Below, piece after piece: positions 37,611-47,901 of a DNA stretch of 64,000 bases. Each line of letters opens with the position of its first letter. Positions within the stretch are counted from its first letter, which is position 1. The notes under the pieces were generated by a model. The model was not told the origin of the DNA and did no database searches. It saw only the letters and a program-made list of their open reading frames with translations. The stretch is from an uncultured Woeseiaceae bacterium (GTDB taxonomy: Bacteria > Pseudomonadota > Gammaproteobacteria > Steroidobacterales > Woeseiaceae): contig CAMYJB010000015.1 of the NCBI GenBank assembly GCA_947258565.1, positions 100,185 to 164,184 on the forward strand. The letters are read 5' to 3'. The position numbers and the translations under genes were made by a program.

Positions 37611-38567
37611 CTATCGCTCGAGCCAGCTCAGCCAGGCGTCGAGGCCCTGCGAGTTCAATGTCATATCGTGCTGCAGCAGCGACCACATTGCCTCCCGGCC
37701 CTCGTCGTAGCCGTGCGCAACGAGACGATCGCCGAGGAATTCGAACAGGTCGTCCCGCATCAACGCCTGCCGATCGTCGCGTTCCCGGTGTTTCCTGGCG
37801 ATCGCAACAAACCCATCGAGGCACTCGTGCATGTCGTTCGCGAGCCGCCCGACGTCGTTCACGCGGCTGTAGTGCGTCAGGTACACCTTTTCCGGGTCCT
37901 GCGCCATGATGCGGTCGACCGCTTTGTGCGCCTCCGTCGGCTCGAAATGCGGCGGCGTGGTCGTCGGGAAAATGAACTCGCCATTTACGGTATCCAGCTC
38001 ACGGTACGAAATTCCGAAACTGTCGCCCGTGAAGACGCCGCGGGACTGCGGGTCGTGCAGGCAGTAATGATGTCGCGCGTGACCCTCGGTGTGCAGCGCG
38101 CGAACCTCGCGGCCGCCGAAGCTGAAGCGGTCCTCGTCGCCGGCCTCGATGATACGATCCGCGTCGATCGGTATGATCTCACCGTATAGTTCGAACGCTT
38201 TTTCCTTGCCGTACACGCCCTGTGTCCCGGCGATAAGCTTCGACGGGTCCGTCATGTGCGGTGCGCCACGCGGGTGTATCACGCAGCGCGCATTCGGCAG
38301 CGCCTGCATCAGCGCGCCGGCGCCCCCGGCATGATCGAGGTGAACATGGGTAAGGAAGACGTAGTCGACCTCTGCGGGCTCCAGGTCCTGTTGCGCGAGC
38401 GCATCGAGCAGCAGGGGTACGCTGGAATTCGTTCCGGTATCGACGAAAGCGGCCCGGCCGCCCGAAGCCACCAGGTGGCTGGCGTCGAGTGACGGCCGCA
38501 TATAGAGGGTATCGACGGCAACGATGCCGTCGCCTACATCCGTCGTTCGCGCCACTTGCTGCGGCAT
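37611..38567 (-). CDS. metallo-beta-lactamase-fold hydrolase
   Basis: This 318-residue protein has the MBL metal motif THVHLDHAGG near residue 73. A downstream His lies in LHTEGHARHHY, an Asp in FTGDSFG, and a final His in YLTHYSR. It resembles the glyoxalase II-like group that acts on thioesters or lactones. It begins 29 bases after the cytochrome c stop and ends 25 bases before acuI, so the three may form one transcript. A role as an acyl-CoA or acylated-thiol hydrolase in the propionate/acrylate region is a guess. Confidence 0.82.
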   Translation of the reverse strand: MPQQVARTTDVGDGIVAVDTLYMRPSLDASHLVASGGRAAFVDTGTNSSVPLLLDALAQQDLEPAEVDYVFLTHVHLDHAGGAGALMQALPNARCVIHPRGAPHMTDPSKLIAGTQGVYGKEKAFELYGEIIPIDADRIIEAGDEDRFSFGGREVRALHTEGHARHHYCLHDPQSRGVFTGDSFGISYRELDTVNGEFIFPTTTPPHFEPTEAHKAVDRIMAQDPEKVYLTHYSRVNDVGRLANDMHECLDGFVAIARKHRERDDRQALMRDDLFEFLGDRLVAHGYDEGREAMWSLLQHDMTLNSQGLDAWLSWLER

Positions 38568-38596
38568 GCCATCTCCCGCCCGATACCAGGCAGTGA

Positions 38597-39199
38597 TTAC
38601 TCCACGACCGTGGTTTCGAGTCCTTCCAGGGCGGAGTAGTAGCGGACGAGAACCGCGACATCGTCGTCCGTGAGCGGCGCCGCCATCTGCGCCATAACGG
38701 CGTTCTTGCGCGTGCCGTCACGATACTGGTTGAGCGCGTGCTTGAGGTAGTCCTGGTACTGCCCGGCGAGCGTGGGCCAGTTGGGCGAGACGCTGATGCC
38801 GTTCTGGCCGTGACAGGCTACGCAGGTCGAGGCGGCATCGATGCCGGCCGCTTCGGACCCTCCCGCGGCGACAGTGTCGTTCGCGATGCTCGAAAAATAC
38901 GCGGCGAGATCCTGCATATCCTGGTCGCTCATGCTGGACGCCTGTGCCTGCATGGTCGGATGCTCGCGTGTGCCGTCCTGGTACCCCTGCAGTGCCGCCA
39001 GCAGGTAGGCCGCTTTCTGGCCGCCGAGCTTCGGCACGCGATAGGAAGGATAGGCGTTGCGATAGCCTTCGATGCCGTGGCAGCCCAGGCACGTATAGGC
39101 GAGCTTGGCGCCGCTCTCCACGTCGCCCTGGGCGGCGGCGGGTGACGCCAGGAATGCGCAGGCCATGCAGAGCGTCAGGATTGAGGCGGCGGTCTTCAT
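38597..39199 (-). CDS. periplasmic diheme cytochrome c (c4-like)
   Basis: This 200-residue protein has a signal peptide (MKTAASILTLCMACAFLASPAAA) and two similar cytochrome c domains, each with one heme site: CLGCH near residue 36 and CVACH near residue 130. Met ligands are probably those in MQAQASSM and MAQMAAPL. Tandem domains of this size match cytochrome c4, an electron carrier to terminal oxidases. I chose the ATG at 39199, which gives a proper signal peptide. Confidence 0.9.
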   Translation of the reverse strand: MKTAASILTLCMACAFLASPAAAQGDVESGAKLAYTCLGCHGIEGYRNAYPSYRVPKLGGQKAAYLLAALQGYQDGTREHPTMQAQASSMSDQDMQDLAAYFSSIANDTVAAGGSEAAGIDAASTCVACHGQNGISVSPNWPTLAGQYQDYLKHALNQYRDGTRKNAVMAQMAAPLTDDDVAVLVRYYSALEGLETTVVE

Positions 39200-39370
39200 C
39201 TTCGTAAGCAACTGTAATCTCGGCGTTTTAGTCAGACCCGGCGTCATTACCGGGAAATCAGAGGCAGCTATGGTAGTGACACTGGCCCGCGAATTCCAGA
39301 CATAGTTCCTCGAATCGGCGGGGCGCCGTGCTAGCATCGTGCCGCTTTTTACTACCCCGGGACCGCCTCC

Positions 39371-40702
39371 GTGAAAAAGAGCATCGTAATACTGCTCGTC
39401 ATTGCCGCCATCGTCGTGTTGCTTTCGCCCGGCATTATCGGCCGCATTGCCGAGGAATCGGTAGAGAGCAACCTGCAGTGGGCCGCAGACGATAACGAGG
39501 GCTTCGTCGTCACGGCGGAGCATTTCGATCGTGGCTGGTTTTCATCCGAGGGCCGCCACCGCATCGAGATTCGCGACCCCGGGATACGCGGCGCGCTGAC
39601 GACACTCGCCGGCCGCGAACCGGGCAACGGCGACCCCTCACTGATTATCGATACGCGAATCGACCACGGCCTGATCCCGGTCACCTCCGTTGGCCGCGCC
39701 GAAGGCTCACTCACACCGGGTCTCGGCCGCGGCGTATCGACGCTGTTCATCGAGTTCACCGACGGACAGACCGTTGCCGTTCCAGGTACGATCTATTCGA
39801 CCATCGGTCTCACCGGGGTTCTCTCGGCAAACTACATTGTGGAGCCCGGCTCCCTCGAGGCCGATGGCGGCACCGCAAGCTGGGGTGACACCAGCATCGA
39901 GCTCTCGACGGACCAGAAGGCGGAGAGCTTCGTCTTCGACGGCACCATCGAATCCCTCGACGTCAGCGACGCGGGTGACACGTTGCGCCTCGGCAGGACG
40001 ACCTTCTCCGGCGTTCAGCGCCCCAGCCACTTCGGCATTTCGATCGGCGATTTCGAAATGGCCGCGGCATCCGTCGCCGTCGAGGAAGCCGGCATCGAGA
40101 CGTACCGGTTGGGTCCGGTCGCAGTCTCGGGTACCTCGGGTATTGATGGCGAGCGCATCGACGGCGAGTTTGGCATGAGCATCGACGCGCTTGCCGTACC
40201 CGGCTACGGTGAGTCGGGCTTCGACGTTGCCCTGCGTTTCTCCGATCTGGACGGCGCCTCGCTCGGCAGCATGGTGCGCAAGCTCGAAGACGCCGGCGAC
40301 GAGGCAAGCCCTCAGGAGCTGCGGCTTTTGCTGCAGGACGATCTCGAGGCGCTGGTGGCGGCCGGGCTCGAGCTGCATGTCGACCGCTTCGACTTCGACC
40401 TGCCGCAGGGACCGGTGTCGTTGCAGATGCGCTTTAGTGTCGAGGAATCGGACAGCGACGATTTCGACCTGTCCTCGGTTCTCATGACGCTCGATGCCGA
40501 GGCCGACCTGACGGCAGGGGCAGGTTTCGTCGACCACGCGATGGCGATGAACCCGGAGGCCGGCGCTATCATCGGCATGGGCTACCTGCGGAAGAACGGC
40601 GATGTCTACGAGATGCGCGCCGAATACGCAAAAGGACTGCTGACCATCAACGGCGCCCCGATGCCGGTCCCGATGGGCCAGCCGCCCTCTTCAGGCTACT
40701 AG
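39371..40702 (+). CDS. YdgA-like DUF945 family protein
   Basis: This 443-residue protein has an N-terminal membrane helix or uncleaved signal (KSIVILLVIAAIVVLLSP) and a long beta-rich periplasmic region. Repeated patterns such as FDRGWFSSEGRHRIEI near residue 52 and the closing AEYAKGLLTINGAPMP are typical of the DUF945 group. The function is unknown; members are thought to be envelope proteins. Its stop codon overlaps the stop of oppDF on the opposite strand. Confidence 0.8.
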   Translation: MKKSIVILLVIAAIVVLLSPGIIGRIAEESVESNLQWAADDNEGFVVTAEHFDRGWFSSEGRHRIEIRDPGIRGALTTLAGREPGNGDPSLIIDTRIDHGLIPVTSVGRAEGSLTPGLGRGVSTLFIEFTDGQTVAVPGTIYSTIGLTGVLSANYIVEPGSLEADGGTASWGDTSIELSTDQKAESFVFDGTIESLDVSDAGDTLRLGRTTFSGVQRPSHFGISIGDFEMAAASVAVEEAGIETYRLGPVAVSGTSGIDGERIDGEFGMSIDALAVPGYGESGFDVALRFSDLDGASLGSMVRKLEDAGDEASPQELRLLLQDDLEALVAAGLELHVDRFDFDLPQGPVSLQMRFSVEESDSDDFDLSSVLMTLDAEADLTAGAGFVDHAMAMNPEAGAIIGMGYLRKNGDVYEMRAEYAKGLLTINGAPMPVPMGQPPSSGY

Positions 40703-42450
40703 AGCTCGAGCTCTTCCGCGCGATGGCAGGCAACGCGCGTCTCGCCGACCAGGCGCGCGGGCGGCAATTCGGCACGACAGCGTTCGATGGCGAAGCGGCA
40801 GCGCGGATGAAATGCGCACCCCGGTGGCGGGTCTGTAATCGACGGCATCTCGCCGCCGAGGGAGAGCTTACCGCCCGGCGCGATCGGATCCGGCACCGGC
40901 ACAGCGTCGAGCAGCGCCCGGGTGTACGGGTGCCGCGGCTGCCCGAAGATCCCGGCGCCACCGGCGAGTTCCGCGAGCCTGCCGAGGTACAGCACCATCA
41001 CCCGGTGGCTGATGGAACGAACGACGGCCAGGTCGTGCGAGATAAAGACGATGGCGAGGCCGGAGGTCTGTTGCTCCCGTTGCAGCAGGCCGAGGATTTG
41101 CTGCCGCACCGAGCCATCGAGTGCCGCGACCGCTTCGTCACAAACCAGCACGCGGGGATTCACGATGAGCGCACGGGCAATCGCGACGCGTTGCGCCTGG
41201 CCACCCGACAACTGGTGCGGAAACCGGTTCAAAAGGGCCTCGTCGAGGCCGACCCGCTGCAACGCACCGGCAACACGCTCGTAGCGACCGCCCGCACCCA
41301 GTCCCGGCGCGTGCACGGTCAGCGGTTCGGCGATAATCCGCTCGACACGCAGCTGTGGGTTCAACGATCCGGCCGGATCCTGGAATACGAGCTGCAGGTC
41401 ACGGCGCGTTTCGATCGCTCGCGCCTGTGCCGGCCCGGCGATGGCCTGCCCGCAGAATGCCACCCGTCCCGCCCGCATTGGCACGAGCCCCAGGACGGCG
41501 CGTACGAAACTCGACTTCCCGGACCCGGATTCGCCGACCACGGCGACGGTCTCGCCAGCCTGCAGCTGCAGGTCGAGGTCCATCACGGCATGCAGCTGCC
41601 GCCGCTCATTGCGTTCGGCGTAGCTGACCGACACCTCGTCTGCCTCGAGCACGAGGTCGCCGGAGGCCGGGGGCGGTGGTGAAGCGCCATCGAGTCGCGG
41701 TGCCGCATCGATCAGCTTGCGCGTGTGTGCTGCGAGCGGCTCCGAGAACAGCCTGCGCGTCGGTCCCTCTTCGACGAGGCGGCCGTCTTCGATGACGACC
41801 AGCCGCTCACAGTGCCCGGCAATGATCCCGAGATCGTGCGTGATCAGCAGCAATGCCGTTTCTTCGCGGATGCGTTCCAGCAGCGCGAGTATCTGTGCCT
41901 GGACCGTCACGTCGAGCGCGGTCGTCGGCTCGTCGGCGATGAGCAGGTCCGGCTCCGCGATCAGCGCCGACGCAATCATCACCCGCTGCCTCATGCCGCC
42001 CGAAAGCTGGTGTGCGTAAGCGCGAAACTGGCGCGCCGGATCCGGCAGCCCCACGCGATCGAGCATGTGCATCACGCGCTGGTCCGCCTCGCGCCCGTCG
42101 CTGATGCCGTGACGGAAAAGGATGCGGCGCAGCTGCTTGCCGACCGGCACATAGGGATTCAACGCCTGCGTGGGATCCTGGAAGACCATTCCGATGCGCT
42201 CGGCACGAAGCCTGTCGAGCTGCCGCTCGGGCGCGCCGGAAATTTCGTCGCCGTCGAACAGGATGCTGCCGCTGACCCCGGCCGTGTCCGGCAGCAACCC
42301 CAGGACCGCGAGTGCCGTCTGCGTCTTGCCGGACCCCGATTCCCCGACGAGGCCGACCGACTCCCCCGAGTCCACGCCGAACGAGAGCCCCGTGACAACG
42401 TCGGTGTTTCCGTAGCGAATGCACAGCTCCCTGATATCGAGCAGGCTCAT
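40699..42450 (-). CDS. fused dipeptide/oligopeptide ABC transporter ATPase (OppD-OppF)
   Basis: This 583-residue protein contains two ABC ATPase domains in one chain. The first, about residues 1-260, has the Walker [11 protein letters not shown] and signature LSGGMRQRV. The second, about 270-580, has [10 protein letters not shown] and LSGGQAQRV, and closes with the Cys-containing [10 protein letters not shown] segment that is usual for OppF/DppF. Both sites look intact. E. coli uses two separate proteins for this. The gene overlaps oppC by 4 bases. Confidence 0.93.
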   Translation of the reverse strand: MSLLDIRELCIRYGNTDVVTGLSFGVDSGESVGLVGESGSGKTQTALAVLGLLPDTAGVSGSILFDGDEISGAPERQLDRLRAERIGMVFQDPTQALNPYVPVGKQLRRILFRHGISDGREADQRVMHMLDRVGLPDPARQFRAYAHQLSGGMRQRVMIASALIAEPDLLIADEPTTALDVTVQAQILALLERIREETALLLITHDLGIIAGHCERLVVIEDGRLVEEGPTRRLFSEPLAAHTRKLIDAAPRLDGASPPPPASGDLVLEADEVSVSYAERNERRQLHAVMDLDLQLQAGETVAVVGESGSGKSSFVRAVLGLVPMRAGRVAFCGQAIAGPAQARAIETRRDLQLVFQDPAGSLNPQLRVERIIAEPLTVHAPGLGAGGRYERVAGALQRVGLDEALLNRFPHQLSGGQAQRVAIARALIVNPRVLVCDEAVAALDGSVRQQILGLLQREQQTSGLAIVFISHDLAVVRSISHRVMVLYLGRLAELAGGAGIFGQPRHPYTRALLDAVPVPDPIAPGGKLSLGGEMPSITDPPPGCAFHPRCRFAIERCRAELPPARLVGETRVACHRAEELEL

Positions 42451-43292
42451 TGCGTTCGCCTCGCATCGAACAGGTCGCGCATGCCGTCACCGAGGAAATT
42501 GAAACACAGCAGTATCGCCGCCAGCAGTGTTCCCGGGATCAGCAGCATCCAGGACGCGCCTTCCATCTGCTTGGTGCCGTCGTTCACGAGCTTGCCGAGC
42601 GATGTTTGCGGCTCCTGTACACCAAGCCCGAGAAAGCTCAGGAACGACTCGATGAGGATGGCCTGGGGGATCGTCAACGTCACGTAAACGATGACGATGC
42701 CGACCAGGTTCGGGGCAATATGCCGGACGATGATTCGCGGCGTCGACACGCCGATGAGCCGGGCCGCCTGCACGAACTCGCGCTCGCGCAGGCTCAGGGT
42801 CTGGCCGCGGACGATGCGCGCCATGTCGAGCCAGTTGATCGCGCCGATCGCAACGAATATGAGCAGGAAGTTTCTCTCGAAGACGACGAGCAGCAGGATC
42901 ACGAAGAAAATGAAGGGCGTTGCGTACAGGGTGTCGACGAGCCGCATCATCACGGCATCGACGCGGCCGCCGACGAATCCCGCGGTAGCGCCGTAGAGTA
43001 CGCCGATCACAAGGCTGACGACGCTTGCGACGATTGCCACTACGAAGGTCACCTGTACGCCCATCATGGTTCGCACGAACAGATCGCGACCGAGGTCGTC
43101 GGTGCCGAAGACATGGCCTGCGCTCGGCGTCGGCGCGCGCAGGATATTGTCGAAGTTCGCCGTAAGGTACTCGTTCGGGCTGATCCAGGGCCCGGCAATC
43201 GCGAGCAGTGCAATGGCGCAGAGAATGCCGCCACTGACCATGACGGTCTTGCTGGTCCGCATGCGTGCCCAGATTCTCGCGACTGCACTCAT
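42447..43292 (-). CDS. dipeptide/oligopeptide ABC transporter permease, OppC-type
   Basis: This 281-residue inner-membrane permease has five to six helices. The N-terminal OppC segment runs before the first helix, and the transmembrane-domain signature for the ATPase contact is near LREREFVQAARLIGVSTPRII. The ending is [14 protein letters not shown]. It overlaps oppB by 4 bases and oppDF by 4 bases, so the proteins are co-translated. Confidence 0.94.
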   Translation of the reverse strand: MSAVARIWARMRTSKTVMVSGGILCAIALLAIAGPWISPNEYLTANFDNILRAPTPSAGHVFGTDDLGRDLFVRTMMGVQVTFVVAIVASVVSLVIGVLYGATAGFVGGRVDAVMMRLVDTLYATPFIFFVILLLVVFERNFLLIFVAIGAINWLDMARIVRGQTLSLREREFVQAARLIGVSTPRIIVRHIAPNLVGIVIVYVTLTIPQAILIESFLSFLGLGVQEPQTSLGKLVNDGTKQMEGASWMLLIPGTLLAAILLCFNFLGDGMRDLFDARRTQ

Positions 43293-44212
43293 CGCCGGCG
43301 GATCCTCGGGTCAATCGCGCCATACAGCAGGTCGACGATGAGGTTCAGGAGAATGATCAGTGCCGCGTAGAAGATCACGACGCCGAGCACCAGCGTGTAG
43401 TCGCGATTCAGCGATGCCCGTACGAACAGCTGGCCGAGCCCCGGGATACCGAAGATCTCCTCGACGACCACGGAACCGGTCAGGACGGCGGCCACGGCGG
43501 GACCCATGTACGAGAGTACCGGCAGCATGGCCGGTTTGAGCGCGTGATAACGCACGATCGCCGCCGTGCCGAGGCCCTGAGCACGGGCCGTTCGTATAAA
43601 GTCGCTCGACAGAACCTCGATCAGGCTCGCGCGTGTCAGGCGGGCAACGTACGCGATCTGCGGCAGGGCGAGAGACAGTACCGGCAGCAGCAGCCGCGAC
43701 GCATCCGCACTGCCGGTCCAGCTCGCCGGCAGCCAGTGCAGCTTGACGGCAAAGAACAGCACCAGCAGCGGCGCGATGACGAACACCGGGATCGAAATCC
43801 CCGTCATCGCAAACCCCATCACGACCCTGTCGAGCGCGGAATTGCTTTTTAACGCCGCGAGGATGCCCAGGCTGACGCCGATTACGGTAGCCAGCAGCAT
43901 CGCAAGGATGCCGAGCTGCATCGAGACCGGGAACGAACGGCCGATCAGTTCGCTTACCGTGTAGTCGCGGTAGCTGTACGACGGGCCGAAGTCCCCTTTA
44001 AGCACGCCCCCCAGGTAGCGCAGGAACTGCATGGGCAAGGGTTCATCCAGGTGGTAAACCGCCGCGATATTTGCCTCGATCTCGGCCGGCAAGGCACGTT
44101 CATCGTCGAACGGACCGCCCGGCGCCGCATGCACCAGGAGAAACGCGAGAACGATGACAAGCAATAATGTCGGGATCGCCCCCAGCAGTCTGCGCAGCGT
44201 GTATCGCAGCAA
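43289..44212 (-). CDS. dipeptide/oligopeptide ABC transporter permease, OppB-type
   Basis: This 307-residue permease begins MLRYTLRRLLGAIPTLLLV, the standard OppB/DppB start, and has six helices. The EAA-like loop SDFIRTARAQGLGTAAIV near residue 195 contacts the ATPase, and the ending is YGAIDPRIRRR. It pairs with the OppC-type subunit to form the peptide channel. The gene lies 12 bases after the binding-protein gene. Confidence 0.95.
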   Translation of the reverse strand: MLRYTLRRLLGAIPTLLLVIVLAFLLVHAAPGGPFDDERALPAEIEANIAAVYHLDEPLPMQFLRYLGGVLKGDFGPSYSYRDYTVSELIGRSFPVSMQLGILAMLLATVIGVSLGILAALKSNSALDRVVMGFAMTGISIPVFVIAPLLVLFFAVKLHWLPASWTGSADASRLLLPVLSLALPQIAYVARLTRASLIEVLSSDFIRTARAQGLGTAAIVRYHALKPAMLPVLSYMGPAVAAVLTGSVVVEEIFGIPGLGQLFVRASLNRDYTLVLGVVIFYAALIILLNLIVDLLYGAIDPRIRRR

Positions 44213-44224
44213 AGCGTGGTTCCC

Positions 44225-45871
44225 TTAGGGGCGCCCGTCCTGTTCGGCGGCGCCGAGACTCAGGTGTTGACTGTAATGGTAATTCAGGATGTTGTCCTGC
44301 CAACCTTCGACCTCGGGCTTTACGAGGTGCTTGCTGACGTAGAAATACAGCGGTATGACCACGTGGTCGGCCAGTAAGACGCGCTCGGCTTCTTCCAGGT
44401 ACAGCCTGCGGCGGTCGAGATCGAGCTGCTCGCCGGCCGAGCGCATCAGCTCGTCATACTCGGGGTTCGAGTAGCCCGGCATATTTGCTGCGCTGTCGCC
44501 CTGCATGATCGCGAGGAAGGTGTTTGCGTCGTTGTAGTCGCCGAACCAGCTGGAGCGGAAAACCTCGGTGACTTCCCGCTCCCGCATCTGATCGAGCAGC
44601 ACCTGGAACTCGACGTTGACGGTCTGCGCTTCTGCGCCGAGCACGTTGCGCCACATGGCCTGCACCGCGAGCGCGATTCTCTGCTGCGTATCCGACGTGT
44701 TGTAGCGCAATTCGAAGCGCAACGGATTCTGCTCGCTGTAGCCGGCCTTGCGGTAAAGGCTCTGCGCGATTGCGTTGCGCTCCTGCTGGCTCAGGTCGGC
44801 ATACGGCAGCTGCACCGGCTCGTAATTGTCGACGCCCGGCGGCACCCAGCTATAGGCCGGCGCCTCGCCGCGCCCGGTGATGGCCTCGACCAGCACTTCG
44901 CGATCGATGGCCATCGAGAGCGCCTGCCGTAATTCCGGGTTGTCTGCGAATGGCGGTTTGCTCATGTTGAACCCGTAATAGTAGACCCCGAGCGTCGGCG
45001 CGATATGCAGCTGATCGGCGAACTCGGCGCGAATCCGGTCGAAATTGTCCGGCGGCACGGTGCTCGTGATGTGAAGCTCGCCGGCACGGTAGCGATTGAA
45101 CTCTGCCACCTCCTGCGTAACGATATGATGGCGCAGCACGTCGATCGACGTCTCTGCGTCGTTCCAGTAATACGGGTTTCTGTGCAGCTCGATGATCGCG
45201 CCGGGCTCCCAGTCCGCCAGGACGTAGGCGCCATTCGACACCAGGTTGCCGGCACGGGCGAATGCATCGCCATGCTGCTCGATCGAGCCGCGATGCACCG
45301 GGAACGTGCTCGGGTGAGTAAGGAGGCTCAACAGGTACGGCGTCGGCCTGACCAGCGAGATGACGAGCGTTTGTGCCTCCGCTGCGGCTACGCCGAGTTC
45401 GCCCGGCTCCAGCTTTCCCGCAACGATGTCGGCGGCATTGACGACGTTGCCGAGCTCGGCCGCATAGAACGCGGCCGTGGCCGGATCCACAAGCCGCTGC
45501 AATCCAGATACGAAGTCTGCCGCGGTGACGGCATCACCGTTCGACCAGCGCGCCTCGGGCCGAATGTGAAAGGTGTAGGTCAGGCCGTCCGCTGAGATCT
45601 CCCAGCTTTTCGCCGTGGCCGGCACCATCTCACCCGATGCGTCATAGCTCACCAGGCCTTCGCCGATGTCGCGCAGCACGTCCGCGGCCTGCACGCTGCG
45701 GCTCTTCTGCGGATCGAGGGATTCCGGCTCGGTTGACAGCGCGCGATCCAGCACCGGCGTGTCGGACCGGGATGAGTCGCGATCGCTACCGCGATCGCTG
45801 CAAGCGGCGAGCAGGATCGATGCGACCGCCAGCGTCGCGAACATCACCGGCAGCAGTCGAGTTGTCTTCAT
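44225..45871 (-). CDS. peptide-binding lipoprotein of the ABC importer (OppA-type)
   Basis: This 548-residue, family 5 solute-binding protein has the lipoprotein signal ASILLAACSDRGS, with Cys near residue 24 as the lipid anchor. The mature domain has ALSTEPESLDPQKS, LTYTFHIRPEARWSNGDAVTAADF and the closing NILNYHYSQHLSLG, all usual for OppA/MppA-type binding proteins of oligopeptides. It is the first gene of its transport operon. Confidence 0.93.
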   Translation of the reverse strand: MKTTRLLPVMFATLAVASILLAACSDRGSDRDSSRSDTPVLDRALSTEPESLDPQKSRSVQAADVLRDIGEGLVSYDASGEMVPATAKSWEISADGLTYTFHIRPEARWSNGDAVTAADFVSGLQRLVDPATAAFYAAELGNVVNAADIVAGKLEPGELGVAAAEAQTLVISLVRPTPYLLSLLTHPSTFPVHRGSIEQHGDAFARAGNLVSNGAYVLADWEPGAIIELHRNPYYWNDAETSIDVLRHHIVTQEVAEFNRYRAGELHITSTVPPDNFDRIRAEFADQLHIAPTLGVYYYGFNMSKPPFADNPELRQALSMAIDREVLVEAITGRGEAPAYSWVPPGVDNYEPVQLPYADLSQQERNAIAQSLYRKAGYSEQNPLRFELRYNTSDTQQRIALAVQAMWRNVLGAEAQTVNVEFQVLLDQMREREVTEVFRSSWFGDYNDANTFLAIMQGDSAANMPGYSNPEYDELMRSAGEQLDLDRRRLYLEEAERVLLADHVVIPLYFYVSKHLVKPEVEGWQDNILNYHYSQHLSLGAAEQDGRP

Positions 45872-45884
45872 GGCTTGTCCCGGA

Positions 45885-47786
45885 TCAGGCCGATTTCGCG
45901 AGCTGGCGTTTCTTGAGATGAATCAGCAGTAACGATACGGCGGAAGGGGTCATACCTTCAAGGCGGGAGGCCTGACCGAGCGTTGCCGGACGCGCCAGCT
46001 CCAGCTTTTGCCTCGCTTCGTTCGAGAGGCCGTCGACGCTGGCGTAGTCGATGTCGGACGGCAACTTCAGTTGTTCCTGCTTCGCGTGTTTCGCGATCTC
46101 CCGTTGCTGGCGGTCGATGTAGCCTGCGTACTTCGCGCGCACCTCGATGGCAAGCTCGACCTGCTCCGCCTGCTCGGCAAATTCGAAGCTCTCGTTGGCC
46201 ATCGGCCCTACGCTGCGCAGTGCGGTGACGTCGCGGTAGCAAAGTTCCGGCCTGCGCAGGAGATCCGATGCCGTGCACTCCCGCGCGAGCTCCCGGCCCA
46301 GGGTCGCGCGGTCTGCCTCATCGACGTCGGCAGGCCGCACGAGAATCGCGTCCAGGCGCCGCTGCTCGCGAGCAATGGCGTCCTGTTTCTGCCCGAACAG
46401 CGACCAGCGCCGGTCGTCGACGATGCCGAGTTCACGACCGATGGGCGTCAGCCGCTCGTCGGCGTTGTCCTCCCGAAGCGTTAGCCGATACTCCGCGCGG
46501 CTCGTGAACATCCGGTACGGCTCGCTGACGCCGCGCGTGATCAGGTCGTCCACCAACACGCCGATATAGGCCTCGTCGCGCCTCGGGTACCACCCTTCCT
46601 CGTCGTGCGCCGATCGAGCGGCATTGATCCCGGCGAGGATTCCCTGCGCGCCGGCTTCCTCGTAGCCCGTCGTGCCGTTTATCTGGCCCGCGAAAAAGAG
46701 CCCCGCAATGTGTTTTGTCTCCAGCGTCGGCCGCAGATCGCGCGGATCGAAGTAGTCGTACTCGATGGCGTATCCCGGCTGGGTGATTCGGGCATTCTCG
46801 AAACCCACGATCGAGCGCACGAAGCGCTCCTGCGTTTCGGCCGGCAGGCTCGTCGAGATGCCGTTCGGGTACACCAGGTGCGTATTCAGCCCCTCCGGCT
46901 CGACGAAGATCTGGTGCGACGCCTTGTCCGCGAAGCGTACGATCTTGTCTTCGACTGACGGACAGTAGCGCGGCCCCACCCCGTCGATCTTGCCCGAGTA
47001 CATCGGCGACTCGTGCAGCGATGCCCGGATGATGTCGTGGGTTGCCTCGCGGGTCTTGGTGATGTGGCACGACACCTGCTGCGGATGCTGCGACCGTGCC
47101 CCGGTAAAGGAGAAGACCGGGGCCGGCGTGTCGCCCGGCTGTTCCTGCATGACCCCGAAGTCCAGCGTCCTGCCGTCCAGCCGCGGCGGCGTACCCGTCT
47201 TCAGCCGCGCCACCCGGAACGGCATTTCCCGCAACCTTTCCGCGAGCCGGATCGATGGCGCATCGCCGGCGCGGCCACCCGGCCGCTCGGTTGTGCCGAT
47301 CAGGATGCGGCCGCCGAGAAACGTGCCGACGGTCAGCACGACCGAGCGGCCAATGTACGACTCTCCGTCTGCAGTAACGGCGCCGGCCACCCGGTCGCCA
47401 TCGACGATGAGATCGACGACATCGGCCTCCGCGATCGTCAGGCGGGGCTCTGCGTCCAGCAGCCCCTGAATTGCGCGCCTGTACAGCGCCCGGTCCGCCT
47501 GCGCGCGGGTGGCGCGCACGGCCGGTCCCTTGCTCGCGTTGAGCGTGCGAAACTGGATCCCGGCGCGGTCGATGGCCCTCGCCATCACACCGCCCAGCGC
47601 ATCGATTTCGCGGGTCAGGTGCCCCTTGCCGATGCCGCCAATCGCCGGATTGCAGCTCATCTGCCCCAGTGCCGAGCGCTTCTGTGTGAGCAGCAGCGTG
47701 CGCGCGCCCGCGCGCGCGGCGGCCGTGCAGGCCTCCGTTCCGGCGTGACCGCCGCCGATCACGATGACATCGAAGCATTTGCGCAT
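45885..47786 (-). CDS. mnmG: tRNA uridine-34 carboxymethylaminomethyl modification enzyme MnmG (GidA)
   Basis: MnmG, with MnmE, modifies U34 of certain tRNAs. It is 633 residues, with the FAD-binding [17 protein letters not shown] near residue 11. [20 protein letters not shown] follows, with its conserved Cys, and the C-terminal helical domain carries [11 protein letters not shown]-like sequence. In many relatives rsmG-parA-parB follow directly. Here that set is about 15 kb away. The adjacent downstream gene on this strand is the peptide-binding lipoprotein gene. Confidence 0.98.
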   Translation of the reverse strand: MRKCFDVIVIGGGHAGTEACTAAARAGARTLLLTQKRSALGQMSCNPAIGGIGKGHLTREIDALGGVMARAIDRAGIQFRTLNASKGPAVRATRAQADRALYRRAIQGLLDAEPRLTIAEADVVDLIVDGDRVAGAVTADGESYIGRSVVLTVGTFLGGRILIGTTERPGGRAGDAPSIRLAERLREMPFRVARLKTGTPPRLDGRTLDFGVMQEQPGDTPAPVFSFTGARSQHPQQVSCHITKTREATHDIIRASLHESPMYSGKIDGVGPRYCPSVEDKIVRFADKASHQIFVEPEGLNTHLVYPNGISTSLPAETQERFVRSIVGFENARITQPGYAIEYDYFDPRDLRPTLETKHIAGLFFAGQINGTTGYEEAGAQGILAGINAARSAHDEEGWYPRRDEAYIGVLVDDLITRGVSEPYRMFTSRAEYRLTLREDNADERLTPIGRELGIVDDRRWSLFGQKQDAIAREQRRLDAILVRPADVDEADRATLGRELARECTASDLLRRPELCYRDVTALRSVGPMANESFEFAEQAEQVELAIEVRAKYAGYIDRQQREIAKHAKQEQLKLPSDIDYASVDGLSNEARQKLELARPATLGQASRLEGMTPSAVSLLLIHLKKRQLAKSA

Positions 47787-47901
47787 TGGCGATACTGGTC
47801 AAAAAACGAGCAAGCGTGGGCGGCGCATTTTAGCGGCCTTTCTTTACATGCGGAAGCAGCATCGCCAAGATAGCGCGGCTTTCACCACGGCCGGGAGGCT
47901 T

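Noticed and set aside
47787-47901. E. coli-like oriC next to mnmG
   Set aside because: No DnaA boxes or AT-rich stretch is visible there, whereas the dnaA-dnaN spacer has both.
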